DNA of 64,000 nucleotides from Azospirillum rugosum. Its GTDB lineage: Bacteria; Pseudomonadota; Alphaproteobacteria; Azospirillales; Azospirillaceae. Below, piece after piece: positions 25,378 through 34,487 of this stretch. Under the pieces are notes generated by a model. That model saw only the letters and a program-made list of their open reading frames with translations, made no database searches and was not told the DNA's origin. Position numbers and translations under genes: made by a program. The stretch covers positions 62,001 through 126,000 of the forward strand of contig NZ_JAGINP010000020.1 in NCBI RefSeq assembly GCF_017876155.1. Reading direction: 5' to 3'. Numbering within the stretch: position 1 is the first letter of the stretch; every line of letters starts with the position of its first letter.

Positions 25378-25445
25378 GTCTCTGGTGCACCCCTGACGAG
25401 CATAAAAAACATTCTGGTCTTTGCCCGGTCACTTGTATTAACCAA

Positions 25446-25459
25446 CATACCATAGTATG
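25446..25459. promoter_or_regulatory. Possible operator upstream of the Panacea gene
   Basis: CATAC and GTATG form an inverted repeat with a 4-base spacer, close to the promoter-like AT-rich sequence before the Panacea gene. It could be an autoregulation site. Support is limited to symmetry and position. Confidence 0.35.
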
Positions 25460-25523
25460 CGTCGTCTCTTAAGCTATGAAATAACGCGACTCGGAGCTGC
25501 TGACAAATGGTTGTTTAGGAAAA

Positions 25524-26663
25524 TCACTCCGCCGCTTTCCGCTTCGTCTTCGCGGCCACGGCGGCGGCCTCGTTGGCGCCGGACGTGGCGGTGGACAGCT
25601 GGCCGATGGTCTTGCGCGGGTCGAAGGCATCGCGCACCGCCTCGCCGATGAAGATCAGCAGGCTCAGCATGATCGCCAGCACGAAGAAGGCGGTCAGGCC
25701 GAGCCACGGTGCCTGGAGGTTGGCCTTGCCCTGGGCCAGCAGCTCGCCCAACGAGGGGGACCCCGGCGGCAGGCCGAAGCCCAGGAAATCCAGCGCGGTC
25801 AGCGTGGTGATGGAGCCGTTCAGGATGAAGGGCATGAAGGTCAGCGTCGCGACCATGGCGTTGGGCAGCACGTGCCGCACCATGATCGTCGCATCCGTCG
25901 CCCCCAGCGCGCGGGCGGAGCGCACATAGTCCAGGTTGCGCGCCCGCAGGAACTCCGCCCGCACCACATGGACCAGCGCGGTCCAGGAAAACAGCAGCAA
26001 GAGCCCCAGCAGCCACCAGAAGTTCGGCGTTACGACGCTGGAAAGGATGATCAGCAGGAACAGGGTCGGCAGCCCCTGCCAGATCTCGATGAAGCGCTGG
26101 AACAGAAGGTCGGTCAGCCCGCCGAAGTAACCTTGGACCGCGCCCGCCATGATGCCGACGACCGAGGACACGGCGGTCAGCACCAGCCCGAACAGGACCG
26201 AGATGCGGAAGCCGTAGATCAGCCGCGCCACCACGTCGCGCCCCTGGTCGTCGGTGCCCAGCCAGTTGTCGGCCGACGGTGGGGCCGGGGCGGGGACCGG
26301 CAGGTTGTAGTTGATGGTGCGGTAGCCGTAGGGAATCGGCGGCCAGACGATCCAGCCCTTCTCCTCGATCAGCTGGCGCACGAAGGGGTCGCGGTAGTCG
26401 GTCTCCGTCTCGAACTCGCCGCCGAAGGTGGTCTCCGGGTAGGCTTGGAAGACCGGCCAGTACAGCGCGTTGTCGTACTTGATCAGCAGTGGCTTGTCGT
26501 TGGCGATAAACTCCGCGCCCAGCGACAGCACGAACAGGACCAGGAAGATCCAGAAGGACCAGAAGCCCCGCCGGTTCGCCCGGAAGTTCGCCAGCCGCCG
26601 CCGCGTCAGCGGCGTGACGCGGAATCCCAGGAAGCGGGGCTGGACCGCGGTCGAGTCCGCCAT
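25524..26663 (-). CDS. yejE: ABC transporter permease YejE
   Basis: A 379-residue inner-membrane permease. One membrane segment near residue 35, a long periplasmic insert (~55-140), and then five more segments with the permease EAA-type loop (RSARALGATDATIMVRHVLPNAM). ATG 26663 overlaps the TGA of yejB (TGATG), so translation is coupled. It pairs with YejB to form the channel for peptide import. The C-terminal tail is rich in Ala and Lys. The next operon gene, yejF, is split away by the islet. Confidence 0.92.
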   Translation of the reverse strand: MADSTAVQPRFLGFRVTPLTRRRLANFRANRRGFWSFWIFLVLFVLSLGAEFIANDKPLLIKYDNALYWPVFQAYPETTFGGEFETETDYRDPFVRQLIEEKGWIVWPPIPYGYRTINYNLPVPAPAPPSADNWLGTDDQGRDVVARLIYGFRISVLFGLVLTAVSSVVGIMAGAVQGYFGGLTDLLFQRFIEIWQGLPTLFLLIILSSVVTPNFWWLLGLLLLFSWTALVHVVRAEFLRARNLDYVRSARALGATDATIMVRHVLPNAMVATLTFMPFILNGSITTLTALDFLGFGLPPGSPSLGELLAQGKANLQAPWLGLTAFFVLAIMLSLLIFIGEAVRDAFDPRKTIGQLSTATSGANEAAAVAAKTKRKAAE

Positions 26664-27778
26664 CACACCCTCCGCGCTTCGAAGTCGATGCGGGGGTCGA
26701 CAGCGACGTAGGTGATGTCGCCGACGAGGTTCATGATCAGGCCCAGCAGCGTGAAGAAATACAGCGTGCCGAACATCACCGGGTAGTCGCGGTTGATCGC
26801 CGCCTCGAAGCCCAGCAGGCCCAGCCCGTCCAGCGAGAAGATCACCTCGATCAGCAGGGCGCCGGTGAACAGGATGCCGATGAAGGCGCCGGGGAAGCCG
26901 GCGATGACGATCAGCATGGCGTTGCGGAAGACATGGCCGTAGAGCACACGCCGTTCAGCCAAGCCCTTGGCGCGTGCGGTGATGACGTACTGCTTGTTGA
27001 TCTCCTCCAGGAAGGAGTTCTTGGTCAGCATGGTCAGGCCGGCGAAGCCGCCGATCACCATGGACAGCACCGGCAGCACCATGTGCCAGAGATAGTCCAG
27101 GATTTGCCGCCACCAGGGCAGCTCGTGCCAGTTGTCGGACACCAGCCCGCGCAGGGGGAACCAGTCGAAATAGCGCCCGCCGGCGAAGACGACGATCAGC
27201 AGCACCGCGAAGAGGAAGCTGGGGATGGCGTAGCCGACGATGACCACGCCGGAGGTCCAGACGTCGAAGGGCTGCCCGTCGCGCACCGCCTTGGCGATGC
27301 CCAGCGGAATGGAGACCAGGTAGACGATCAGCGTGGTCCAGATGCCCAGCGAGATCGACACCGGCATCTTCTCGATCACCAGGTCGGCGACGCGGCGGTC
27401 GCGGAAGTAGCTCTTGCCGAAGTCGAACACGATGTAGTTCGACATCATGTGGATGAAGCGTTCGTGCAGCGGCTTGTCGAAGCCGAACTCGCGCTCCAAC
27501 TGCTTGATGAACTCCGGGTCGAGGCCCTGCGCGCCGCGGTAGCGGCTGCCGGTGTCGCCGCCCTGGGCCTGCTGGCTTGCCGCGCCGGCCCCGCCGGTGT
27601 CGCCGCCGCCGGTGCCGCCGATGCGCGCGGTCGCCTCCACCGCCGTGCCCTGGACGCGGGCGATCATCTGCTCGATCGGGCCGCCGGGGGCGATCTGCAC
27701 GATCAGGAAGTTGATGACCATGATCCCGAACAGCGTCGGGATGATCAGCAGCAGACGGCGGATGATGTAGGCCAGCAT
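26663..27778 (-). CDS. yejB: ABC transporter permease YejB
   Basis: A 371-residue permease beginning MLAYIIRRLLLIIPTLFGIMVINF, the typical DppB/OppB start. A Gly/Ala-rich low-complexity insert (TGGGDTGGAGAASQQAQGG) lies between residues ~52 and 78 in the periplasmic loop. The EAA motif is seen in TARAKGLAERRVLYGHVFRNA. It is preceded by yejA and overlaps yejE. It forms the transmembrane channel with YejE. Confidence 0.93.
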   Translation of the reverse strand: MLAYIIRRLLLIIPTLFGIMVINFLIVQIAPGGPIEQMIARVQGTAVEATARIGGTGGGDTGGAGAASQQAQGGDTGSRYRGAQGLDPEFIKQLEREFGFDKPLHERFIHMMSNYIVFDFGKSYFRDRRVADLVIEKMPVSISLGIWTTLIVYLVSIPLGIAKAVRDGQPFDVWTSGVVIVGYAIPSFLFAVLLIVVFAGGRYFDWFPLRGLVSDNWHELPWWRQILDYLWHMVLPVLSMVIGGFAGLTMLTKNSFLEEINKQYVITARAKGLAERRVLYGHVFRNAMLIVIAGFPGAFIGILFTGALLIEVIFSLDGLGLLGFEAAINRDYPVMFGTLYFFTLLGLIMNLVGDITYVAVDPRIDFEARRV

Positions 27779-27811
27779 CGCGCGGGATCGCCTTTCCGAA
27801 TGTGTCCGTCC

Positions 27812-29635
27812 TCAGGGAGCCGTCTTCAGCGCGGCCGTCTTCTGCGGGTCGACCCACCAGGTGTCGACGAACGCCAGACCATACTTGGGCGCAACCGTCG
27901 GGTGGGAGAAACGGTTCCAATAGGCGACGCGCCGGACGTCGTCGTGCCATTGCGGGATGACGTACCAGCCCCACAGCAGGACGCGGTCCAGCGCCTTGGT
28001 CGCGGTCACCAGACTGTCGCGATCCGGGGCTTGGATCAGCGTCTCGATCAACTGGTCCACCACCGGGTCCTTGATGCCCGCCAGATTGCGGCTGCCCGGC
28101 TGGTCGGCCTTGGCTGACTGCCAGTAGTCGCGCTGTTCGTTCCCGGGCGACAACGACTGCGGCATGCGCTGGATGATCATGTCGAAGTCGAAATTGTCCG
28201 TGCGGTTCTGGTACTGCGCCGTGTCGACCACGCGGATGCCGGCCTCGATGCCCGCCCGTTCCAGGTTGCGGACGAAAGGCTGGGTGATGCGCTCCATGTC
28301 CGCCTGAACCAGCAGGATCTCGAAGCGCATGGGCTCGCCGGTCTTCGCGTTGACCAGCTTGTTGCCCTTCAACTCCCATCCCGCCTCCTTCAGCAGGCCG
28401 AGCGCCGTGCGCAGGTTCTGGCGGATGTTGCCGCTGCCGTCGGTCTTGGGCGGCTCGTAGGGCTTGGTGAAGACCTCCTCCGGCAGCTTGCCGCGGAAGG
28501 GCTCCAGCACTTTCACCTCGGCCTCGGTCGGCAGGCCGGTGGCGGCGAGTTCGGAGTTGGCGAAGAAACTCTTGGTGCGCTGGAACAGGCCGTAGGACAG
28601 GTTGGCGCGCGTCCATTCATAGTCGAACAGGTAATTCAGCGCCTCGCGCACCCGGCGGTCGGCGAAGATGGGGCGGCGGCTGTTGAAGACGAAGGCCTGC
28701 ATGCCCTGGGGATCCTGGTGCTTGATCTCCTCGCGGATGATCCGCCCCTCGCGCACGGCCGGCACGTCGTAACCGGTGACCCAGTTCTTCGACGAATTCT
28801 CCACCCGGAAGTCAATGGCGCCTGCCTTGAACGCCTCGAACACCACGTCCAGGTCGCGGTAATAGTCGAATCGGATGCGGTCGAAGTTGTAGCGGCCGCG
28901 GTTGACCGGCAGATCCTTGCCCCACCAGTCGGCGACGCGCTGGTAGGTGATGGAGCGGCCGGGCTGCACGTCGGCGACCCGGTAGGGGCCGCTGCCGACG
29001 ATCGGCTCCAGCGTGGTGGAGGCGAAGTCGCGGGTCTCGAAGACATGCTTCGGCAGGACCGGCAGCTGGCCCATGATGACTGGCAGCTCGGGATTGTTGC
29101 CGTTGCGGAACGTGAACGTCACCGTCCGCTCCCCGGTCTTCTCGGCCTTTGCGACGTCGGCGTAATAGGTGCGGTAAGTCGGGTGGCCCTTGTCGCGCAG
29201 CGTCTCGAAGCTCCAGATCACGTCCTCGACGGTCACCGGCCTGCCGTCGTGGAAGCGCGCCTGCGGGCGCAGCGTGAAGGCGACGGAGCCGCGGTCGTCG
29301 GCGACGGCGATCGTTTCGGCCAGCAAACCATACTGGGTCAGCACCTCGTCGTTGCTGCCGACCGTCAGGGTTTCAAAAGGCAGGCCGGCGCCGCCCGCGG
29401 GCGAGCCGCGCAGGATGAAGGGGTTCAGGCTGTCGAAGCTGCCGTAGGTCGCCAGCTTCACCTCGCCGCCCTTGGGCGCGTCCGGGTTGACGTAGTCGAA
29501 ATGCTTGAAGTCCGGCCCGTATTTGGGCGTCCCGTGCGCCGTCACCGCGTGGCTGCCCGTCTGGGCGCGGGCGCCCGGCGCCACGAGGTACAGGCACATC
29601 ACGGCGGCCAGGATCGCTTTTCCGGTCTTTGTCAT
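27812..29635 (-). CDS. yejA: Periplasmic peptide-binding protein YejA (copy nearest yejB)
   Basis: A 607-residue substrate-binding protein of the SBP_bac_5 family. ATG 29635 with GAGAGGGG upstream gives a signal peptide (KAILAAVMCLYLVAPGARA, cut after AQT region). Family landmarks: GTPKYGPDFKHFDYVNPDAPKGG, DGRPVTVEDVIWSFETLRDKGHP, and GSGPYRVADVQPGRSITYQRV. It delivers oligopeptides to YejBE. A second gene of the same family lies directly upstream (29842), separated by a palindromic repeat. Confidence 0.92.
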   Translation of the reverse strand: MTKTGKAILAAVMCLYLVAPGARAQTGSHAVTAHGTPKYGPDFKHFDYVNPDAPKGGEVKLATYGSFDSLNPFILRGSPAGGAGLPFETLTVGSNDEVLTQYGLLAETIAVADDRGSVAFTLRPQARFHDGRPVTVEDVIWSFETLRDKGHPTYRTYYADVAKAEKTGERTVTFTFRNGNNPELPVIMGQLPVLPKHVFETRDFASTTLEPIVGSGPYRVADVQPGRSITYQRVADWWGKDLPVNRGRYNFDRIRFDYYRDLDVVFEAFKAGAIDFRVENSSKNWVTGYDVPAVREGRIIREEIKHQDPQGMQAFVFNSRRPIFADRRVREALNYLFDYEWTRANLSYGLFQRTKSFFANSELAATGLPTEAEVKVLEPFRGKLPEEVFTKPYEPPKTDGSGNIRQNLRTALGLLKEAGWELKGNKLVNAKTGEPMRFEILLVQADMERITQPFVRNLERAGIEAGIRVVDTAQYQNRTDNFDFDMIIQRMPQSLSPGNEQRDYWQSAKADQPGSRNLAGIKDPVVDQLIETLIQAPDRDSLVTATKALDRVLLWGWYVIPQWHDDVRRVAYWNRFSHPTVAPKYGLAFVDTWWVDPQKTAALKTAP

Positions 29636-29741
29636 GCCCCTCTCGGCCTCTCCCGTTTCCGGTAAGGTAGGGGCCGACCTGTGGCACAATCAAGGCGGAG
29701 CCTCGGCTTATGTCCCGATCCCCCACCGGGAACGGTACGCC

Positions 29742-29827
29742 CGTAGGTCGGGTGGAGCGGCAGCGGAACCCGACACACGTCGCATGGCAAGGCGTGTCGG
29801 GTTGCGCTGCGCTCCACCCGACCTACG
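29742..29827. repeat. Dispersed ~86-bp palindromic repeat, copy 1
   Basis: Outer arms CGTAGGTCGGGTGGAGCG / CGCTCCACCCGACCTACG enclose inner arms AACCCGACAC / GTGTCGGGTT. It is related to three other copies in this window (40402, 50752, 62200). This copy has CGGG where the others have TGGG. It lies between the two yejA genes. Confidence 0.9.
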
Positions 29828-29841
29828 GAAAAGACGATCCC

Positions 29842-31692
29842 TCACCCCTCCTTGCCGGGCTGCACCCACCATGTGTCCGGGAAGCCGGTGTTGCGGAAAC
29901 CCAGGTCGTATTTCGGCGGCGTGTCCGGGAAGGCGAGCTTCGTCTTGTAGGCGACCCAGTTTTCCGGGTTGTACCAGTGCGGGATCATGTAGAACCCCCA
30001 CAGCAGCACGCGGTCGAGCGCGCGGGTGGCGGCCTGGACGGAGTCCAAGTCCTTGGCGGCCAGCGCGCGGTCGATCAGGGCGTCCGCGGCGGGCTCCCGA
30101 ATGCCGGCGTAGTTGGCCGATCCCTTGATGTCCGCGGCCGCCGAGCCGAAGTAGCTGCGCAGCTCCGTCCCCGGCGGTGTGAAGAAATTGAAGTTGGCGA
30201 CCACCACGTCGAAGTCGAACTCGTCCGTGCGCGCCTGGTACTGGGCGGTGTCGACGAGGCGCAGGGTGGCGTCGATGCCGACCTTGCGCAGCGCCTCGAC
30301 ATAGGGCTGCACCACGCGGGTCAGGCCGCCGCTGCCGTCCAGGAACTCGATGCTCATCGCCTCGCCGGTCTTGGCGTTGGTGAGCTTGCCGTTCTTCAGT
30401 TCCCAGCCGGCCTCGCGGAACAGGCGAGTCGCCTCGCGGACGTTGGCGCGGTTGTTGCCGCTGCCGTCGGTCTTCGGCGGCTCGAAGGTGTCGGTGAAGG
30501 CGCGCTCCGGAATCTTGCCGCGGAACGGCTCCAGCAGGGCCAGCTCGGCGGGGGAGGGCGGGCCCTTGGCCCCGAAATCGGAGTTGGGGAAGTTCGACGT
30601 CGTGCGGCTGTACTGCCCGTACAGGATGTTCTTCTGGATCCACTCGAAATCGAACAGGTATCCCAGCGCCTCACGCACCCGCGGGTCGGCGAACTTGGCG
30701 CGCCGGGTGTTGAGGCGGAAGCCCTGGGCGCCCAGCGGCAGCTCGCTCTTCACCGCGCGCCGCGCCACGCGCCCGTCCTTGATGGCCGGGAAGTCATAGC
30801 CGGTGGTCCAGCGCTGCGCCCGGTTCTCGGTGCGGAAGTCGTAGGCGCCGGCCTTGAAGGCCTCGAACATCACGTCGTCGTCGCGGTAATAGTCCACCTT
30901 GACGGTGTCGAAGTTGTTGAAGCCGCGCGCCACCGGCAAATCCTTGCCCCAATAGTCCGGCACGCGCTCGAAGGTGATGGAGCGGCCGGGATCGACCGTC
31001 CTGATGCGGTAGGGGCCGCTGCCGAGGATCGGTTCCAGCGTCGTCTTGGCGATGTCGCGGCCGTTAGCCGTCCACCAATGCTTGGGCTGGGGCGCGATGG
31101 AGGTGGCGAAGTCGATGATCGGCTTGATCTCGCCCGTGGTCTTCAGCGTGATCTTCAGCCGATGGTCGTCCAGCGCCTCCACCGTGGCGACGCGGTCCAG
31201 AAAGGACTTCAGGAAGGGGGAGCCGTGCGCCTGGATCGAGTCCCAGGCGAAGACCACGTCGCCGGCCGTCAGGGGAACGCCGTCGTGCCAGCGCGCCTCC
31301 TTTCGCAGGTGGAACGTTGCCCAGCTCTTGTCGTCGGGCACCTCCACGCGCTCGGCCAAGGCGCCGTAGGCCGCGTCCAGCTCCCAGCCTGAGCCGACCA
31401 TCAGGCTGTCCGACACCAGCCCCAGCGTGCGCGGGGTCACGCCGCGCAGGATGATCGGGTTCAGGCTGTCGAAGCTGCCCTGGGCCGCCAGCGTGACGGC
31501 CCCGCCCTTCGGCGCGTTGGGGTTGGCGTGCGGGAAGTGGGTGAAGCCCGGCTTGAACGCCGGCTCCCCGAACTGCTTCAGCGCGGTCACGGCCGCCGCA
31601 TCGGCGTACGCTGGCGCTCCCAGCGCGAGTACGGCGAACAGGGCGGCCAGCGGAGCCGTCGTCCGGACGGCGGTGGCGAACGTGCGGCGCAT
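29842..31692 (-). CDS. Periplasmic peptide-binding protein YejA paralogue
   Basis: A 616-residue SBP_bac_5 protein, first gene of the yej operon. The start ATG 31692 gives a signal peptide (RRTFATAVRTTAPLAALFAVLALGAPAYA). It shares with the next gene the blocks FTHFPHANPNAPKGG, GVPLTAGDVVFAWDSIQAHGSP, GSGPYRIRTVDPGRSITFERVPDYWGKDLP and GYLFDFEWIQKNILYGQYSRT, so the two are an old duplication. Two binding proteins on one transporter would widen its substrate range. The region 31693-31965 is the divergent promoter space with aqpZ. Confidence 0.9.
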   Translation of the reverse strand: MRRTFATAVRTTAPLAALFAVLALGAPAYADAAAVTALKQFGEPAFKPGFTHFPHANPNAPKGGAVTLAAQGSFDSLNPIILRGVTPRTLGLVSDSLMVGSGWELDAAYGALAERVEVPDDKSWATFHLRKEARWHDGVPLTAGDVVFAWDSIQAHGSPFLKSFLDRVATVEALDDHRLKITLKTTGEIKPIIDFATSIAPQPKHWWTANGRDIAKTTLEPILGSGPYRIRTVDPGRSITFERVPDYWGKDLPVARGFNNFDTVKVDYYRDDDVMFEAFKAGAYDFRTENRAQRWTTGYDFPAIKDGRVARRAVKSELPLGAQGFRLNTRRAKFADPRVREALGYLFDFEWIQKNILYGQYSRTTSNFPNSDFGAKGPPSPAELALLEPFRGKIPERAFTDTFEPPKTDGSGNNRANVREATRLFREAGWELKNGKLTNAKTGEAMSIEFLDGSGGLTRVVQPYVEALRKVGIDATLRLVDTAQYQARTDEFDFDVVVANFNFFTPPGTELRSYFGSAAADIKGSANYAGIREPAADALIDRALAAKDLDSVQAATRALDRVLLWGFYMIPHWYNPENWVAYKTKLAFPDTPPKYDLGFRNTGFPDTWWVQPGKEG

Positions 31693-31965
31693 CGGCAAGC
31701 CTGCGGTCGTTGGAAGGTCAGGGCCGCAGTATGGCAAACCCCGCCGGGCAGGGCCACCCGCCAGGGCGGGGAGGATGCGGATCGACGGGGTAACCAGCCC
31801 TGGAGGTGGTCAACAGTATGTTACGCCCGCGCGCTGGCCCGTGGCGGACCCGTGGGCGCACAACGGATCCCGAAACGGCCTGCAAGACAAAAGACGTCGT
31901 CACGAGGCCCGCAAGAGGGCCGGCCAAGGCGGTCTTGAGCAAAGCGCAAGCAGAGGAGTGCTTCC

Positions 31966-32706
31966 ATGACCATGTTCCGGCGCACGACGGCGGAGTTTCT
32001 CGGCACCTTTTGGCTCGTCTTCGGCGGCTGCGGCAGCGCCGTGCTGGCCGCGGCCTTTCCCGAGGTCGGCATCGGGCTGACCGGCGTCTCCCTCGCCTTC
32101 GGCCTGACGGTCCTGACGATGGCCTACTCGGTCGGCCACATCTCCGGCTGCCACCTGAACCCGGCGGTCACCGTGGGGCTGTGGGCCGGCAGGCGGTTTC
32201 CGGCGAAGGACATCCTGCCCTACGTCATCGCCCAACTCGTCGGCGCCTTCCTGGCGGCGCTGGTGCTGTACGTCATCGCCAGCGGCAAGGCCGACTGGTC
32301 GCTGGCCGCCAAGGGGCTGGCCGCCAACGGGTACGGGGAGCATTCGCCGGGCGCGTACAACCTCACCTCCGGACTGGTAGCGGAGGTGGTGCTGACCTTC
32401 ATGTTCCTGATCGTCATCCTGGGCTCCACCGACCGCCGGGCGCCCGCCGGCTTCGCGCCGCTGGCCATCGGGCTGGCCCTCACCCTGATCCACCTGATCA
32501 GCATCCCGGTGACCAACACCTCCGTCAATCCGGCGCGCAGCACCGGGCCGGCGCTGGTCGTCGGCGGCTGGGCGCTGCAGCAGCTGTGGCTGTTCTGGCT
32601 GGCCCCGATCGTCGGCGGCGTGCTCGGCGGCTTCGCCTACCGCGTGCTGGCCGAGGAGATGCCGCCCAAGCCCGCCATCACCGGCGAAGCGCGCCCCTCG
32701 GCCTGA
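31966..32706 (+). CDS. aqpZ: Aquaporin Z
   Basis: A 246-residue membrane channel with six membrane segments and the two NPA loops: GCHLNPAVTVGLWAGRRF and NTSVNPARSTGPALVVGGWAL. The His and Arg of the aromatic/arginine filter region (Arg after the second NPA) fit a water channel and not a glycerol facilitator. ATG 31966 has AGGAG upstream; a second ATG lies two codons later. It is divergent from the yej operon. Confidence 0.93.
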   Translation: MTMFRRTTAEFLGTFWLVFGGCGSAVLAAAFPEVGIGLTGVSLAFGLTVLTMAYSVGHISGCHLNPAVTVGLWAGRRFPAKDILPYVIAQLVGAFLAALVLYVIASGKADWSLAAKGLAANGYGEHSPGAYNLTSGLVAEVVLTFMFLIVILGSTDRRAPAGFAPLAIGLALTLIHLISIPVTNTSVNPARSTGPALVVGGWALQQLWLFWLAPIVGGVLGGFAYRVLAEEMPPKPAITGEARPSA

Positions 32707-32875
32707 GCCTCGCCCGATCCTTTCCCTCCAGGCCGTTCCTCCCGAGCCTTGCGGACCGCGCTCCCGGCGCGGTCCCAACTTTGTGCCGGCCCCAACTTTA
32801 TGCCTGCTTTGTCGCGGGACCATCGGGCCTGTCAACGGTTACTCTGGACATGTCTTGACACGTTCGGAGTACGAC

Positions 32876-32989
32876 ATGCGGCAGTTCGATCCCGATTCGA
32901 ATCCGATGACGGACGAGGATTACGGAATCATCCTCGGCCTCGCGCTCGGCATCTATCTCGGGCTGCTGATCGTTTCGCTGTTGCCCTGA
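32876..32989 (+). CDS. Tiny membrane protein, 37 aa
   Basis: ATG 32876 with GGAG six bases upstream encodes a 37-residue peptide: an acidic start (QFDPDSNPMTDEDYG) and one membrane segment (IILGLALGIYLGLLIVSLLP). Its last 37 bases overlap the 3' end of the convergent gene at 32953. The clear ribosome site and the membrane segment support a real small gene; function unknown. Confidence 0.45.
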   Translation: MRQFDPDSNPMTDEDYGIILGLALGIYLGLLIVSLLP

Positions 32990-33543
32990 CCGCCGTCCTG
33001 ATCGCCGTCCTTCGGCATCAGGGCGCGGCCGGCCTTCTTCCAATGATCGGCCATGCGGTCCATCAGCTGCCGATAGCGGCGGTCCGACCGCATCAGCTTG
33101 CGCACCGCCTTGCCGTTGCGCGGATCGCGCAGCATCCATTCCTCGGCCGCCATCTGGTGCTCGGGGTGGATGGACAGCATGTAGATGGCCGCCTGTTCCG
33201 GTCCCGTAACGGCCGTCTCGTCCAGACCTTCCAGGATGGCGCCGACGTAGAGCGGCAGCACGTTGCGGAAGTCCGCCGGGCCGGACACGTCCTTGTCCGT
33301 TGTGCCCTTCTCGTCCCCGGCGCCCATCAGCGTGCGGCGTTCCTCCGCCGGCAGGGCGAAGAAAGCGTCGAGCCCCAGCAGCAGGTCGCACACCGTCTTC
33401 TTGCGCACCATCCAGTTGGCGCCGCCCGACACGCGGGCGGCCAGGGAGCGCAGGAACGGCTGAAGCTTCTCCGGCGACGTTTCGAAGACGGAACGGGCGG
33501 GCTTGGCGATGGCGGTTCCCATGGCGGATTTGGTGTCGGTCAT
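32953..33543 (-). CDS. Unknown protein, 196 aa, next to hisN
   Basis: A soluble 196-residue protein with strong ribosome site GGAGGGG before ATG 33543. Recognisable features: a helical core (PEKLQPFLRSLAARVSGGANWMVRKKTVCDLLLGLDAFFALP), then MLSIHPEHQMAAEEWMLRDPRNGKAVRKLMRSDRRYRQLMDRM, and a polar tail. I do not recognise a family. It starts 10 bases after the hisN stop on the same strand and is probably co-transcribed with hisN. Confidence 0.65.
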   Translation of the reverse strand: MTDTKSAMGTAIAKPARSVFETSPEKLQPFLRSLAARVSGGANWMVRKKTVCDLLLGLDAFFALPAEERRTLMGAGDEKGTTDKDVSGPADFRNVLPLYVGAILEGLDETAVTGPEQAAIYMLSIHPEHQMAAEEWMLRDPRNGKAVRKLMRSDRRYRQLMDRMADHWKKAGRALMPKDGDQDGGQGNSETISSPR

Positions 33544-33553
33544 GATGCCCCTC

Positions 33554-34351
33554 CTATCCGGCCAGAGCGGCCAGGGCTTCGCGGTGGGTCAGGGCGTCGC
33601 CCGCGGCGACCACGCGGCCGGTGGAGTCGGCGTTCAGCGCCCCCCCGTCCCAGTCGGTCATCAGCCCGCCGGCCCCGGTCACCACCGGCACCAGCGCCGC
33701 GAAGTCGTACAGCTTCAGCCCCGATTCGACGACGAGGTCGTAATAGCCCGCGGCCAGCAGGCCGTAGCTGTAGCAGTCGCCCCCATAGACCGCGGTCTTG
33801 GCCGCCGCCGCCACGCGGCGGAAGCCGTCCATGTCCGATCCCGGGAACAGGTCGGGCGAGGTGGTGCCGAGCGTCGCGGCGGCCAGCCCCCCGGCGCAAG
33901 CGCGCACGCGGGCCGGCTGGCCGTTGAACAGGGTCGGGCGACCCTCCACGCCCAGCCAGCGGTCCCCGACGATCGGCTGGTCGATGACGCCCAGCACGGG
34001 ACGGCCGCGATGCAGCAGCGCGATCAGCGTGCCGAAGATCGGCCGGCCGGTGATGAAGGACTTGGTGCCGTCGATCGGGTCGATCACCCAGACCCACTCG
34101 GCGTCCAGGTTCTTGGTCCCGAACTCCTCGCCATAGATGCCGTCGTCGGGGCGCTCGGCCTCGATGATGGCGCGGATGGCGCGCTCCGCCTCGCGGTCGG
34201 CGATGGTCACCGGGGAGCTGTCGGCCTTGTCGTCCACGGCAACGGGCGTGCGGAAGTAATTCCGGATGACCGGGCCCGACGCGTCGGCCAGACGCTCCGC
34301 CAGCGTAACCAGAGCGGGTGGCACTGGGGGTGCGGGGCAGGGGTCGGTCAT
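33554..34351 (-). CDS. hisN: Histidinol-phosphatase, inositol-monophosphatase family (HisN)
   Basis: A 265-residue Mg-dependent phosphatase. Motifs: metal-binding GEEFG (Glu), the signature WVIDPIDGTKSFITG, and the C-terminal WDGGALN motif with its Asp. The strings IFGTLIALLHRGRPVLGVIDQPIVGDRWLGV are typical of HisN, which makes histidinol from histidinol phosphate, though inositol phosphatase activity cannot be excluded. ATG 34351 has GGAG six bases upstream; the open frame before it overlaps nudC's promoter. Gene is divergent from nudC. Confidence 0.85.
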   Translation of the reverse strand: MTDPCPAPPVPPALVTLAERLADASGPVIRNYFRTPVAVDDKADSSPVTIADREAERAIRAIIEAERPDDGIYGEEFGTKNLDAEWVWVIDPIDGTKSFITGRPIFGTLIALLHRGRPVLGVIDQPIVGDRWLGVEGRPTLFNGQPARVRACAGGLAAATLGTTSPDLFPGSDMDGFRRVAAAAKTAVYGGDCYSYGLLAAGYYDLVVESGLKLYDFAALVPVVTGAGGLMTDWDGGALNADSTGRVVAAGDALTHREALAALAG

Positions 34352-34487
34352 GGTCGCTCCGGCGGCTTGCTCGTGAAAGGTGGCGCATCCTAACGGCCGG
34401 CGGCTCGGACGCAAACCGCCAATGCGGGGGGAGGGTTGCGCGGGACGCCCCTTCCGCACCAGCAGGTGTTGTGGCAGCCTCTCCCCC

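Larger units (their letters stand above)
23878..25523. mobile_element. AT-rich islet inserted in the yej operon
   Basis: About 1.65 kb of clearly lower GC lies between yejE and yejF, which are normally adjacent. It holds two leftward genes, a Panacea-domain gene and an unknown partner. No transposase, inverted ends or target duplication is visible; a short direct repeat TTAGGTGC occurs at 23881 and 23915 near the left end. Insertion is inferred from base composition and from the broken operon. Confidence 0.6.
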
